Shown here: one piece after another, positions 1-8,538 of the stretch | Layout of the letters: each line of letters starts with the position of its first letter | Position numbering within the stretch: the stretch's first letter is position 1 | From: Pelagicoccus sp. SDUM812005 | GTDB lineage: Bacteria; Verrucomicrobiota; Verrucomicrobiia; Opitutales; Opitutaceae | Assembly: GCF_031127875.1 (NCBI RefSeq) | Contig: NZ_JARXIA010000010.1 | Span: 124,001 to 188,000 of the forward strand | Direction: 5' to 3' | DNA: 64,000 nt | Translations under genes and position numbers: made by a program | Notes under the pieces: model-generated | Databases searched by the model: none | The model's input: only the letters and a program-made list of their open reading frames with translations | Told to the model about the DNA's origin: nothing

Positions 1-647
1 TTCGCATCGGGGTCGCGGTGGGCGACCGTCCAGAAGGGCCCTTCGTAGCGGAGCCGGAACCGATCAAGGGCAGCTTCAGCATCGATCCGGCGACCTTCGT
101 GGACGACGACGGCGAAGCCTACCTGTACTTCGGCGGCATTTGGGGCGGCCAGCTGCAGAATTGGCAAGGCGACGACTTCGATCCGGACGGCAAGGAACCG
201 GAAGGGGACGAGCCCGCCTTGCTGCCGGTCGTGGGCAAGCTGCGGGAAGACATGAAGGAGTTCGCAGAAACGCCGCGGCGCATCGAGATCGTGGACGAAA
301 ACGGCGACCTGCTCAAAGGCAGCGACCACGATCGTCGCTTTTTCGAAGCGGCTTGGATGCACAAGTACCAAGGTCGCTACTACTTTTCCTACTCTACGGG
401 CGACACCCACTACCTGTGCTACGCGGTGGGAGACAATCCGTATGGACCTTTCACCTACGGCGGGCGAATCCTGGAGCCGGTTCTAGGCTGGACGACCCAT
501 CACTCGATCGTCGAGTTCGAGGGGCGCTGGTACCTCTTCCATCACGACTGCGAAATTTCCAAGGGGGTAAACCACCTTCGCAACGTCAAGGTGAAGGAGA
601 TCTTCTACGACGAGGACGGAAAGATCCTCCCCGTGGCTCGGGACTAA
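1..647 (+). CDS. GH43-family glycoside hydrolase, C-terminal part (cut by window start)
   Basis: The frame is open from the first bases, so the true start lies outside the window. The visible ~215 residues carry GH43 five-bladed-propeller landmarks: a DPATFVDDDG strand typical of blade starts, an FFEAAWMHK stretch whose Glu matches the general acid position, and a WTTHHSIVEF/WYLFHHD ending. The family cleaves beta-xylosides or alpha-L-arabinofuranosides in hemicellulose. A strong intrinsic terminator follows within 25 bases, so this is the last gene of its transcript. The N-terminal catalytic Asp and any signal peptide are not visible, so subfamily and location are not assigned. Confidence 0.8.
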   Translation, partial: RIGVAVGDRPEGPFVAEPEPIKGSFSIDPATFVDDDGEAYLYFGGIWGGQLQNWQGDDFDPDGKEPEGDEPALLPVVGKLREDMKEFAETPRRIEIVDENGDLLKGSDHDRRFFEAAWMHKYQGRYYFSYSTGDTHYLCYAVGDNPYGPFTYGGRILEPVLGWTTHHSIVEFEGRWYLFHHDCEISKGVNHLRNVKVKEIFYDEDGKILPVARD

Positions 648-670
648 AGCCTCAGCTCGTTTTAATCGCC

Positions 671-707
671 TGCGTTGTCGAGTCTTTCGGCAACGCATTT
701 TTTTTTT
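671..707 (+). terminator. Rho-independent terminator after GH43 gene
   Basis: A perfect 7-bp stem TGCGTTG/CAACGCA (671-677 and 691-697) is followed directly by about ten T residues (698-707). It ends the transcript of the GH43 gene. Confidence 0.85.
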
Positions 708-749
708 GATCTTTTTCCTAAAGATTCGCGACGCACGGCCGTATAGGTA

Positions 750-799
750 AGGCATCCTAATGGAGATTTAGGCCCGCATCCCTAATGCGGCTTAGCTCC
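750..799. other. Structured intergenic segment with a repeated GCATCC(C)TAATG
   Basis: The 258-base gap before the next gene holds two near-identical stretches, GCATCCTAATG (752-762) and GCATCCCTAATG (776-787). The second folds into a hairpin, CCGCAT (774-779) with ATGCGG (785-790), enclosed by a possible outer stem GGAG (762-765)/CTCC (796-799). There is no T-tract, so it is not an obvious terminator. It could be a 5' UTR element of the following exported protein or a degenerate repeat. The rest of the gap shows nothing clear. Confidence 0.3.
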
Positions 800-905
800 G
801 ACAAGCGTCCAAGCCCCACGATGGCACGCATGTAGCGGGAGATTAGATAAGCGCACTCAGTTTTTGGATACCAAGTCGCTTTCCAATCCATAACCCAGAT
901 TACAC

Positions 906-1301
906 ATGCCTAAAAAAGTATTATCTTCCATCGTTTGCATCCTTCTCTTTCTCGGGGCCTCGCTGGCTCAAGCTGACAACGGTCAACGGGAAACGCCTGA
1001 GCAAGCCCTCAAGGCCATCGTCGAGCTCTACAAGAAGAACGACTGGGAACACCTGGTGAAGGAGCGTTGCCTAGACGCCCGCCACGCCCAGTCGGAGGCG
1101 GCCGTGCAAGAGCTCGTCGATAGCCTGAGCTCCCAGTTTTCCGATGCAGAAACCCTGCAGGCTCTGGTCTTTTCCTACGAGGCTGCCCTGGCCGCTAAGC
1201 CGGAAATCGAATCGGAGGGCACCGTTGCCATCTTCGCTAGCGATTACGGCTCGGTAAGACTTTCTAAGATGGATAACGGCATTTGGGGGCTTCGCTTCTA
1301 A
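906..1301 (+). CDS. Small exported protein of unknown function
   Basis: 131 residues. The N-terminus is a clear Sec signal peptide: two Lys, a hydrophobic core (residues 6-18), then an Ala-x-Ala-type site near residue 22 (SLAQA). The mature part is short and acidic, mostly predicted helix, with one Cys near position 54 and a beta-like C-terminal stretch (SVRLSKMDNGIWGLRF). I do not recognise a family. It stands alone between two terminators, so it is probably monocistronic. The start is chosen because it precedes the signal peptide; no Shine-Dalgarno sequence is visible. Confidence 0.75.
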   Translation: MPKKVLSSIVCILLFLGASLAQADNGQRETPEQALKAIVELYKKNDWEHLVKERCLDARHAQSEAAVQELVDSLSSQFSDAETLQALVFSYEAALAAKPEIESEGTVAIFASDYGSVRLSKMDNGIWGLRF

Positions 1302-1355
1302 GCGCCAGTTGTTTGTTCTTCGGGATATCGTAAATCTAGTTTGTTTGATCTGAAC

Positions 1356-1388
1356 AGCCTCCGGGGGTGGTAGCCCGGAGGCTTTTTT
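1356..1388 (+). terminator. Rho-independent terminator
   Basis: A perfect 10-bp stem AGCCTCCGGG/CCCGGAGGCT (1356-1365 and 1374-1383) with an 8-base loop, followed by a T-tract to 1388. It isolates the small exported protein from topB. Confidence 0.92.
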
Positions 1389-1515
1389 GCGTCTATTTTG
1401 CGCCTATTTCGCCACGGGGAGGGCCTAGGGGAGCGTCGTCGAGGAGGTAAGGGCGGCCGTTCATCTCGCCATTGACTTTGCAGGTTAGTTTCTTTGCCTC
1501 GGCCAGCCTCTCCGA

Positions 1516-3858
1516 ATGAAAGTTGTCCTCGCCGAAAAACCCTCCGTTGCCCGAGATATCGCCAAGCATCTAAATGCAGGCCAGAGACACGACGGCTACC
1601 TGGCGGGCGGGGAGTGGGCTGTGACTTGGGCCTTCGGGCATCTCGTCGAGCTGAAGGAGCCGGAGGAGTACCGTCCGGAGTGGAAGTCCTGGAAGAAGAG
1701 CCTGCTGCCCATCATCCCGGAACGCTTCGAATTGCGGGCCCGGGGCGACGATGGAGCTAAGAAGCAGCTGGAGACGGTGAAGAAGCTGTTCACCGAAGCG
1801 GAAGAGATCATCTGCGCGACGGACGCGGGCCGGGAAGGGGAGCTCATCTTTCGCTATATCCTCGAATGGGCGGGCTGTACCGGGAAGCCGATCAAGCGGC
1901 TGTGGATTAGCTCCTTGACCAGTTCCGCGATCAGCAAGGGTTTCGCTGCCCTCAAGGACGGGAAGGAGTTCGATACCTTGCACGACGCGGCTCGCTGTCG
2001 CAGCGAGGCGGACTGGATCGTCGGCATGAATGCGACCCGGTATTTCACTGTTGAATACGGGAAACGCAACCTGCTGCTCAGTCTCGGTCGCGTGCAAACG
2101 CCTATCCTGGCGATGATCGTTGGGCGCGACACGGAAATCGAGGGCTTCAAGTCGGAAGACTTCTGGGAAGTGCACACCGAGTGCCGCGAAACGAAGTTTC
2201 GTCACACCGGTGGTAAGATAACCGAGGAGGAAAAGGCTAAGGCCCTGCTCGCAAAAGTCGACGGTCAGCCCTTGGTGGTCAGCGACGTTCAGCAAAAGGA
2301 CGAGCGCACCAATCCGCCCTTGCTCTTCGATTTGACGGAATTGCAGCGAGAGATGAATCGCCGCTACGGATTTACCGCTGACCAAACCCTGCGAATCGCC
2401 CAGAACCTCTACGAGCAGAAGCATATCACCTATCCGAGAACGGATAGCCGCTACCTTTCAACTGACCTGGAACCGACGATTGGCCCCTTGCTCAAGCGCT
2501 TGGCGAACTCCAAGCCGAAAGAACTGGAGCCTCTGGATCTGGACAACCTTCCTTTCAGCAAGCGCATCGTCGACGATAGCAAGGTTTCCGATCACCATGC
2601 CATCATTCCCACCGAAGACCTGCCTCGCAACCTAAACGAGGACGAAGCCCGCGTGTACGACGCCATTCTCGTGCGCTTGATCGCTGTCTTTTATCCGCCC
2701 TGTATCAAGGCTGTCACTACGGTCGAGGCCAAGGCGGCGGAAGAGACGTTTCGGGCCAAGGGCACGGTTCTGCTCGATGCCGGTTGGCAAGCCCTTTACC
2801 CGCAGGCGGAGAAAAAGCCCGCCAAGGGCAAGAAGAAGAAAGGCGCTGCGGAAGAGCCTGCGGTGATGCCGAACTTCCAAGTGGGCGAAAGCAATCCCCA
2901 CCAGCCCAGTATTGAAAAGTTCAAGACGAATCCTCCCAAGCGCTTCACGGAGGCTACCTTGCTGTCGCTCATGGAAACCGCCGGTAAGATCGTCGACGAC
3001 GAAGAGTTGAAGGAGGCGCTCAAGGACAAAGGAGTCGGCACCCCCGCCACGCGGGCTTCCATCATCGAAGTGCTGATCCAGCGCAAGTACGTCGAGCGCA
3101 AGAAGAAGAACCTCATCAGTACCGATAGCGGCCGCCACCTGATTTCGTTGATCCAGGACGAGCGCCTGAAGTCGCCCGAATTGACGGGCGATTGGGAGTT
3201 TCGTTTGAAAAAGGTGGAGCGCGGCGAGCAGGATGCGGCCTCCTTCATGTCGGACGTGGTTGAATACACGAAGGAAATCTTGGCCAACGATGCGGGCAAA
3301 ACCATCGATCTCCGAAACTTGGGTCCCTGCCCGAAGTGTAGGGCCCCGGTCATGCGTGGAAAAACTGGATACGGCTGTTCCAGCTGGCGGGACGGCTGCA
3401 AGTTCGTAATCAAGGACGGCGAGTACGGCATGAGCTTCCAGCCGGCCATGATGCGGGAGCTGCTCTACAACGGCCGCACCTTGGAGCCGCATCCGATCGT
3501 GGACAAGGGGAAGAAGCTCTTGGGCTTCCTTGCTTTGGGACGGGGCGGCAAGCTCAAGTTCGAACAAGTCGAGACCAGCCAAGACACGGGAGGGCAGGAG
3601 AAGTTTGGCGACTGTCCGATCTGCAAGAGCCCGATCGTGGAAGGAAGCAAGGGCTACGGCTGCTGCAACTGGAAGAACGGCTGTCGCTTCATCATCTGGA
3701 AGCAGGTTGCCCAACGCCCCCTCTCCGCCGAAGAGGCGAGGACTTTGCTCGAGAAAGGAGTCACCGATACCTTGGACGGCTTCAAGTCGAAGGCCGGCAA
3801 GGAATTCAGCGCCAAACTCAAGATCCAGGGCGATAAGGTGCAGTTCGACTTCAGCTAG
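1516..3858 (+). CDS. topB: DNA topoisomerase III
   Basis: Type IA topoisomerase that relaxes and decatenates DNA through a 5'-phosphotyrosine intermediate. The 780 residues begin with MKVVLAEKPSVARDIA, the TopB-type toprim start. The toprim metal motif DAGREGE lies at about residues 103-109. The catalytic Tyr is residue 306 in ITYPRTDSRYL. Unlike shorter TopB proteins it carries two C-terminal four-Cys zinc modules, starting at Cys605 (CPKC...GYGC) and Cys700 (CPIC...GYGC). A Lys/Ala-rich linker (about 430-450) splits the core. No Shine-Dalgarno sequence is evident; the start is fixed by the conserved N-terminus. The gene is monocistronic. Confidence 0.93.
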   Translation: MKVVLAEKPSVARDIAKHLNAGQRHDGYLAGGEWAVTWAFGHLVELKEPEEYRPEWKSWKKSLLPIIPERFELRARGDDGAKKQLETVKKLFTEAEEIICATDAGREGELIFRYILEWAGCTGKPIKRLWISSLTSSAISKGFAALKDGKEFDTLHDAARCRSEADWIVGMNATRYFTVEYGKRNLLLSLGRVQTPILAMIVGRDTEIEGFKSEDFWEVHTECRETKFRHTGGKITEEEKAKALLAKVDGQPLVVSDVQQKDERTNPPLLFDLTELQREMNRRYGFTADQTLRIAQNLYEQKHITYPRTDSRYLSTDLEPTIGPLLKRLANSKPKELEPLDLDNLPFSKRIVDDSKVSDHHAIIPTEDLPRNLNEDEARVYDAILVRLIAVFYPPCIKAVTTVEAKAAEETFRAKGTVLLDAGWQALYPQAEKKPAKGKKKKGAAEEPAVMPNFQVGESNPHQPSIEKFKTNPPKRFTEATLLSLMETAGKIVDDEELKEALKDKGVGTPATRASIIEVLIQRKYVERKKKNLISTDSGRHLISLIQDERLKSPELTGDWEFRLKKVERGEQDAASFMSDVVEYTKEILANDAGKTIDLRNLGPCPKCRAPVMRGKTGYGCSSWRDGCKFVIKDGEYGMSFQPAMMRELLYNGRTLEPHPIVDKGKKLLGFLALGRGGKLKFEQVETSQDTGGQEKFGDCPICKSPIVEGSKGYGCCNWKNGCRFIIWKQVAQRPLSAEEARTLLEKGVTDTLDGFKSKAGKEFSAKLKIQGDKVQFDFS

Positions 3859-4043
3859 TCATCGGTTCGCTCTATAGAGAGAATGAACTGCCGTTCAATT
3901 GCTGTTGGTAAAACCGCAAGTATATCTAAAGTCCTAGCTATTCCCTTTGAATCGAAGCCAGCCCCATTCGGTTTCATTCGTTGATTTCCCCGGCTGGGTA
4001 TTTCGAGGCAAAGCGGAAACGCTTTCACGAGATTTTACTTTTT

Positions 4044-4069
4044 GGGAACCTGTCTGGTTTGGGGTTCCC
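4044..4069. repeat. Perfect inverted repeat in topB/GtrA intergenic region
   Basis: GGGAACC (4044-4050) and GGTTCCC (4063-4069) form a 7-bp stem with a 12-base loop. No T-tract follows on either strand, so it is not a classical terminator. Confidence 0.4.
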
Positions 4070-4076
4070 AGATGCT

Positions 4077-4102
4077 ACCGCTAGTCGAGGGGTAGCGGTT
4101 TT
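4077..4102 (+). terminator. Probable weak intrinsic terminator downstream of topB
   Basis: A 7-bp stem ACCGCTA/TAGCGGT (4077-4083 and 4093-4099) is followed by a short TTTT run. It sits between the convergent topB and GtrA-like genes, 220 bases after the topB stop. The short T-tract makes it only moderately convincing. Confidence 0.5.
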
Positions 4103-4117
4103 CGGGGTCGACAGCCG

Positions 4118-4522
4118 CTATCCCTCTTCAATTTCCCGCTTGCGGAAAACGAAGAACTTCTGGCCGACGAAATTCCAGCAGGCCCAGACGAAGGTAGCCG
4201 CCAGGAAGGCCGGCGTCGAGGCTCCGGGATGGGAGGCCGCGTAGTCGTGCACGAGGCTGTTGATCACCCAGCCGGTCAGGTAGAGCAGGCCGAAGCGAAG
4301 TGGTTCGCTGGCGCTGAAGCCTCTGTTCTTGAAGGTGAAGTGCTTGTGAGCGAAGTAGCCCCAAGCGAAGATGCAGACGAAGCTCAGGCGCTTGGCCCAG
4401 GAACTGTCGAGGACGGTGAAATGGCTCAAGGTGCTGTACACTCCGTAGTCGATAGACAGGGAGATGCCGCTTACCATGAGGAAGCGGATGGCTTGTAAGG
4501 CTGTATTGCGCGATTCGTCCAT
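4118..4522 (-). CDS. GtrA-like family membrane protein
   Basis: About 134 residues with four predicted membrane helices (IRFLMVSGISLSIDYGVY, LSFVCIFAWGYFAHKH, FGLLYLTGWVINSLVH, FLAATFVWACWNFVGQKF). This pattern, including the internal FxxHKHFTF and the NFVxQKFFVF ending, is typical of the GtrA family. GtrA proteins are proposed to flip or assist polyprenyl-phosphate-sugar carriers in cell-wall glycosylation. The open frame extends upstream, but I chose the internal ATG at 4522 because the preceding residues are Cys- and Arg-rich and the family starts here. It is divergent from the DEAD-box gene. Confidence 0.8.
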   Translation of the reverse strand: MDESRNTALQAIRFLMVSGISLSIDYGVYSTLSHFTVLDSSWAKRLSFVCIFAWGYFAHKHFTFKNRGFSASEPLRFGLLYLTGWVINSLVHDYAASHPGASTPAFLAATFVWACWNFVGQKFFVFRKREIEEG

Positions 4523-4682
4523 TGAGCTGGGGTTCTGGATCCAGAAAAGGCGTGATAAGTGAGGGGGCAGGCAGGATGCAAAGGTTTTTTGGAAGCGAGC
4601 CTCGCTTGTAACCGCTCCGCTGCATTCGTCGCAGTTTGACAAAAAGCGCTCAGCCTCCATCTACTCGCCTGCTAATCGCGAT

Positions 4683-5801
4683 ATGAAGACATTTAAGGAA
4701 TTAGGAGTAGCAGCGGATCTAATAAAAGGGATCGAGGAGAAGGGCATCATCGAGCCAACTGAGATTCAGGAGCTTACCATTCCCTACCTGCTCAAGAACA
4801 AAGGGGACTTCGTAGGCCAGGCTCAAACCGGAACCGGCAAGACCGCAGCCTTTGGACTGCCCCTGCTGCAGAAGATCGACCCCAAGCAGAAGCACGTGCA
4901 GGCCCTCGTGCTCAGTCCCACTCGCGAACTCGCCAAGCAAATCGCCAAGCAACTTTTCCACTACACGAAGTACAGCTCCAAGATTTTCACCGAAGCGGTC
5001 GCGGGCGGAGAAAAGATCGAAGGGCAAATCGCAGCCTTGGCCCGTCCGACCCATATTGTGGTGGCCACGCCCGGTCGCTTGATCGACTTGCTCAAGGCGA
5101 AGGCGGTCGACCTCTCCAAGATCGATACCCTTGTCCTCGACGAGGCGGACGAGATGCTGAGCCTCGGCTTCAAGGACGATCTCAACAAGATCCTGGAGTT
5201 CACGCGCGGAGCGAACAACACCTGGCTCTTTTCCGCGACCATGCCCAAGGGCGTGAAGGCGATTATCGAGCGCTACCTTTCTCCCAATGCGGAGCACGTC
5301 ACCGTGGATCGCAAGAACCCGGTGAACAAGAACATCGATCACTGGTTCACGGTGTGCACCATCGAGGAGAAGCCGGACGAAATCGCCCGATTCATCAAAG
5401 CCCAGAAGGGGCGTCCCGGCGTCGTCTTTTGCCGCTCCAAGGCCGGCGTGCAAAACATCGCCCGCGCCCTGGGGGAACGCGGTTTCGAGGTGGCGACCCT
5501 GCAGGGCGACCTTTCGCAAAAGGATCGGGACAAGGTGATGCGCGCCTTTCGCAAGGGCCGCGCCGAGGTGCTGGTCTCCACCGACGTCTCCGCCCGCGGA
5601 ATCGACGTCGAGGGGCTGGCCTACGTGGTACATCACCAGTTGCCGGACCAAATCGAGTACTACACGCACCGCTCCGGTCGTACGGCTCGCGCCGGTCGCA
5701 AAGGCGTTTCCATGGCCTTCATCACCAAGGGCGACTTCAAGCGTATCAAGGAACTGGAGGCGGAGCTGCACATCAAGTTCCGCCAAATCCGACAGGACTA
5801 G
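4683..5801 (+). CDS. DEAD-box ATP-dependent RNA helicase (minimal core)
   Basis: An ATP-driven RNA unwinding enzyme for RNA folding or ribosome assembly. All core motifs are present in order: the Q-motif region (EPTEIQ), motif I AQTGTGKTA, Ia PTREL, II DEAD, III SAT, then VSTDVSARGIDV and VI HRSGRTARAG. The protein is only 372 residues and ends right after the second RecA domain, so it lacks the RNA-binding or basic tails of CsdA, DbpA or RhlE. It is followed at once by a terminator and is probably monocistronic. Confidence 0.92.
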   Translation: MKTFKELGVAADLIKGIEEKGIIEPTEIQELTIPYLLKNKGDFVGQAQTGTGKTAAFGLPLLQKIDPKQKHVQALVLSPTRELAKQIAKQLFHYTKYSSKIFTEAVAGGEKIEGQIAALARPTHIVVATPGRLIDLLKAKAVDLSKIDTLVLDEADEMLSLGFKDDLNKILEFTRGANNTWLFSATMPKGVKAIIERYLSPNAEHVTVDRKNPVNKNIDHWFTVCTIEEKPDEIARFIKAQKGRPGVVFCRSKAGVQNIARALGERGFEVATLQGDLSQKDRDKVMRAFRKGRAEVLVSTDVSARGIDVEGLAYVVHHQLPDQIEYYTHRSGRTARAGRKGVSMAFITKGDFKRIKELEAELHIKFRQIRQD

Positions 5802-5827
5802 GCTTTCGCTGTTCGCGAAGCGTTTTT
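5802..5827 (+). terminator. Intrinsic terminator after DEAD-box helicase
   Basis: GCTTTCGC (5802-5809) pairs with GCGAAGC (5815-5821), with one bulged T, and is followed by TTTTT (5823-5827). It starts immediately after the stop codon. Confidence 0.7.
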
Positions 5828-5863
5828 AGTTTCCACGGAGCGGGCGGCCGCTAGGGTTACGGC

Positions 5864-6898
5864 ATGCCCCGCCCCCATCGCTTCTTCGCTCGCAGTTGGA
5901 TTCTGTTTGCCTGTTTTACGGCCTTGTTTGCCGGATACGTCCGAGCAGGCGAGGTCGACCAGCGAATGAAGGCCGCCTCGGCTGCCTTTTTGGATAGCCT
6001 CAGCGGGATCCAGCTGGACGCGGCTTTGCGCGAATTCGACGAAGAGCGGAAAGATTGGCATTTCGTCCCGCGCAAGCGAAAGGGATTGCCGCTCTCGTCG
6101 ATGAACGAGGAGCAGCGTCGCTTGGCCTTCGCCCTGATCGCGGAAGGCTTGAGCGAACAAGGTTTGCGAACCGTTGAGGATATCCGAAGTTTGGAGACGG
6201 TGCTGCAGCTCCTCGAAGGTCCGGACCGCTACTTTCCTCGCGATCCGGAAAACTACTACCTTTCTGTCTTCGCCAGTTCCGGCCGCAGCGAATGGGGCTG
6301 GAGCTTCGAAGGCCACCACATCTCGATCAATGCTACAGTTGTGCCGGGGGAAGGCGTTTCGATGTCGCCGCGTTTTCTGGGGGCGAATCCAGCGGAAGTG
6401 CCCAGCGGGGAACGCAAGGGCTTTCGAGCGCTTGGCGACGAGGAAGATTTGGCCTTCGCCTTGGCGGAAAGCTTGACGGCGGTCCAAGCGGAAAAGGCTG
6501 TGTTTCAGCCGAGGGCGCCGCGTGACATCTTTACCGGAGCGCACCGCAAGGTTAGCCCCTTGCCGGTCGAAGGCATTGCGTATTCAGAGTTGGATACGGA
6601 TCAACGCCGCTTGCTACGCTCCCTTTTGGAATGCTACTTGGCGAAAGCCAAGGAGGAGCTGAGGAATGCTGCGAGGGCGAAGATCGAAGCGGAAGGTTGG
6701 GAATCTATCCGTTTTGGCTGGGCCGGTCCGATCGATCGCGAGATGGGAAACTACTATTACCTGCAGGGGCCGAGCTTCTTGATCGAGTATGACAATACAC
6801 AGAACGGAAACAACCATATCCACAGCGTTTGGCGGGAATTCGAAGGCGACTTCGGGGAGGACCTGATTCGCGCCCACCGTCATCAGCACGCCCATTGA
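5864..6898 (+). CDS. Exported DUF3500 family protein
   Basis: 344 residues with an N-terminal signal peptide (Arg-rich start, hydrophobic residues 11-24, site near VRA-GE). The mature part matches the DUF3500 pattern as I know it: EEQRRLAFALIAEGLSEQG, an aromatic YYLSVFASS...WGWSFEGHH block, and a C-terminal YYYLQGPSFLIEYDN with HxHSVWREF. The biochemical role of DUF3500 is not established; conserved His, Trp and Asp residues suggest an extracytoplasmic enzyme. The next gene (VOC protein) follows after 30 bases and may be co-transcribed. Confidence 0.8.
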   Translation: MPRPHRFFARSWILFACFTALFAGYVRAGEVDQRMKAASAAFLDSLSGIQLDAALREFDEERKDWHFVPRKRKGLPLSSMNEEQRRLAFALIAEGLSEQGLRTVEDIRSLETVLQLLEGPDRYFPRDPENYYLSVFASSGRSEWGWSFEGHHISINATVVPGEGVSMSPRFLGANPAEVPSGERKGFRALGDEEDLAFALAESLTAVQAEKAVFQPRAPRDIFTGAHRKVSPLPVEGIAYSELDTDQRRLLRSLLECYLAKAKEELRNAARAKIEAEGWESIRFGWAGPIDREMGNYYYLQGPSFLIEYDNTQNGNNHIHSVWREFEGDFGEDLIRAHRHQHAH

Positions 6899-6928
6899 TT
6901 CAATCCTCCTCAACGAAAGAACACGCTT

Positions 6929-7366
6929 ATGATCAAACAGCTAGCTCACGTCTGCTTCTTCACCAAAAACGCGGAGGCGATGGTCGCCTTCTATCGCGAT
7001 GTCCTCGGCTTTCCCATCGCTTTTGTCATGAGCAATAGCGAATGCGGAACCCCTTTCGGTTGGTACATGGATTGCGGCGAGGATACCTTCGTAGAGATTT
7101 TCGATCAAAAGGGAGCCGTGAAGGAATGGGGCGGCGAGGTGGTGGGCTTGAAGGATTCTTCGAGCAGCCGCTATCGCCACCTTTGTTTCGAGACGAGTGA
7201 TATCGAGGCGACCCGCCGAGATCTGCTGCAAAAAGGCCTGGAGGTGACCGATATCATCAAGGGCATCGACCACTCCTACCAGTGCTGGATCAAGGATGCG
7301 GATGGAAACGCGATCGAGCTGATGATGTATACGGCCGACAGCTTGCAGTTTTCCAATCGCAAGTAA
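6929..7366 (+). CDS. VOC (glyoxalase/bleomycin-resistance fold) family protein
   Basis: 145 residues forming one pair of beta-alpha-beta-beta-beta units. The first unit reads LAHVCFFTKNAEAMVAFYRDVLGF and the second RHLCFETSDIEATRRDLLQKG followed by WIKDADGNAIELMMYT. His8, a mid-protein His and the terminal Glu of NAIELM are in the usual metal-ligand positions. The family includes lyases, dioxygenases and epimerases. The sequence alone does not name a substrate. It is a cytoplasmic protein, convergent with the thioredoxin-like gene 24 bases downstream. Confidence 0.85.
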   Translation: MIKQLAHVCFFTKNAEAMVAFYRDVLGFPIAFVMSNSECGTPFGWYMDCGEDTFVEIFDQKGAVKEWGGEVVGLKDSSSSRYRHLCFETSDIEATRRDLLQKGLEVTDIIKGIDHSYQCWIKDADGNAIELMMYTADSLQFSNRK

Positions 7367-7390
7367 TGGGATTGCGGATACCGCTAGGGA

Positions 7391-8524
7391 TCACCAAGGG
7401 TTGCGGGCGTTCAGCTCGGAAACGATTTTCAGCTTCAGGGCAGTAGGATCGATGGAGCCGACCTCGCTGTGCACGATTTCCCCCTCGGGATTGATGAGCA
7501 CGGTGTAGGGCGCGACGCCTTGCCATTCTGGATTGAAGGCGTTGATGAGGGGATCGCGTTTGGAAGAGGCGAAAAGGTAGTTTTTGTTGGCGGCCTCCTT
7601 CTTCTTGAGGAAAGCGAGTACGCGTTTCTCTTCGTCGGGGCGGTTGAGGGAAACGGATATGAACTCGAATTCGCGGTGGCTGTACATGCGATCGATGGTT
7701 ACGAACTCGTCGAACTCCGCGATGCAGGGGGCGCACCAGGTTGCCCAGAAGTTGACCAAGCGAAATTTTGCGGGCTCGCCCTCGGTTCCTTGGTTGGCGC
7801 GCAAGGCGGCGAGGGTGGCTTCGTCCGCGAGCTCTACGGAAATCGGGCGGGCGGCTAGCTTTTTCATGTAGTCGTCGACCAGATGAGCCTTGCCAGCCCA
7901 CTTGACCGAGCAGCCTACTACCTTCGTTTGGGCGACTTCAGGAGCCTCGCCAGCGAGAAGCGCGTCGATGGCATCGCGTACGTAGTGGGTGGATACGTGT
8001 TGCTCGCGTTCCGAATCGTCGATGGCGCCGACGTAGCGGAGCTTCCGGTCCGCGTCGAAAAGGAAGGCGTGGGGAGTGACAAGCGGCCCGTATTGGCGCG
8101 ATACCTCCTCGGTTTCTCCGTCGAATAGGTAGGGGAAATTGTAGCCGCGTTCTTCGGCCTGCACTTTCATGTCTTCGAAGGAATCTCCTCGGACGGCCCA
8201 GCCCAATTCATCGAGCCGCACGGATGCCGGGTCGTTTGGGCTGATGGCCACGAGGGCGACACCCTTGTCCTGATAATCCGTCACCAAAGACTTGATACGT
8301 TCCTCGTAGTATTGGGCGGTGGGGCAGTGGTTGCAGGTGAAGACCACCAGGAGGAGCTGCGAGTCGTCGAAGTCGCTGAGCGACCAGTCCTTGCCGTCGA
8401 CGCCGGGTAGCGTGAAGTCGGGCGCGGGCGATCCGAGGGCGAGTGGTTGCGGGGAGTCTGCGGCTGGCAGCGTAGCTGCGAGAACGAGGGCGGCGAGAGT
8501 GGCGAATAGTTTGTTGGGGTACAT
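7391..8524 (-). CDS. Exported protein with two tandem thioredoxin-like domains
   Basis: 377 residues from the internal ATG at 8524, chosen because a signal peptide follows directly (MYPNKLFATLAALVLAATLPAA). The frame continues upstream into unlikely Arg/Gln-rich residues overlapping the xylanase gene. Domain 1 is a redoxin-type fold with a CNHC active site after LLLVVFT. Domain 2 is TlpA/ResA-like with FWATWCAPC. Both are therefore predicted redox-active in the periplasm. It lies 14 bases after the GH10 xylanase stop codon, implying co-transcription. Electron donor and client are unknown. Confidence 0.85.
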   Translation of the reverse strand: MYPNKLFATLAALVLAATLPAADSPQPLALGSPAPDFTLPGVDGKDWSLSDFDDSQLLLVVFTCNHCPTAQYYEERIKSLVTDYQDKGVALVAISPNDPASVRLDELGWAVRGDSFEDMKVQAEERGYNFPYLFDGETEEVSRQYGPLVTPHAFLFDADRKLRYVGAIDDSEREQHVSTHYVRDAIDALLAGEAPEVAQTKVVGCSVKWAGKAHLVDDYMKKLAARPISVELADEATLAALRANQGTEGEPAKFRLVNFWATWCAPCIAEFDEFVTIDRMYSHREFEFISVSLNRPDEEKRVLAFLKKKEAANKNYLFASSKRDPLINAFNPEWQGVAPYTVLINPEGEIVHSEVGSIDPTALKLKIVSELNARNPW

Positions 8525-8538
8525 GGATCTAGGAGCGG

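Noticed and set aside
2632-3714. 360-codon antisense open frame across topB
   Set aside because: It mirrors the codon bias of topB, has no family motif and no start context; topB with all its motifs is on the other strand.
3981-4244. Possible 87-residue gene between topB and GtrA-like gene
   Set aside because: Overlaps the GtrA-like coding end and two hairpins, and shows no recognisable feature.
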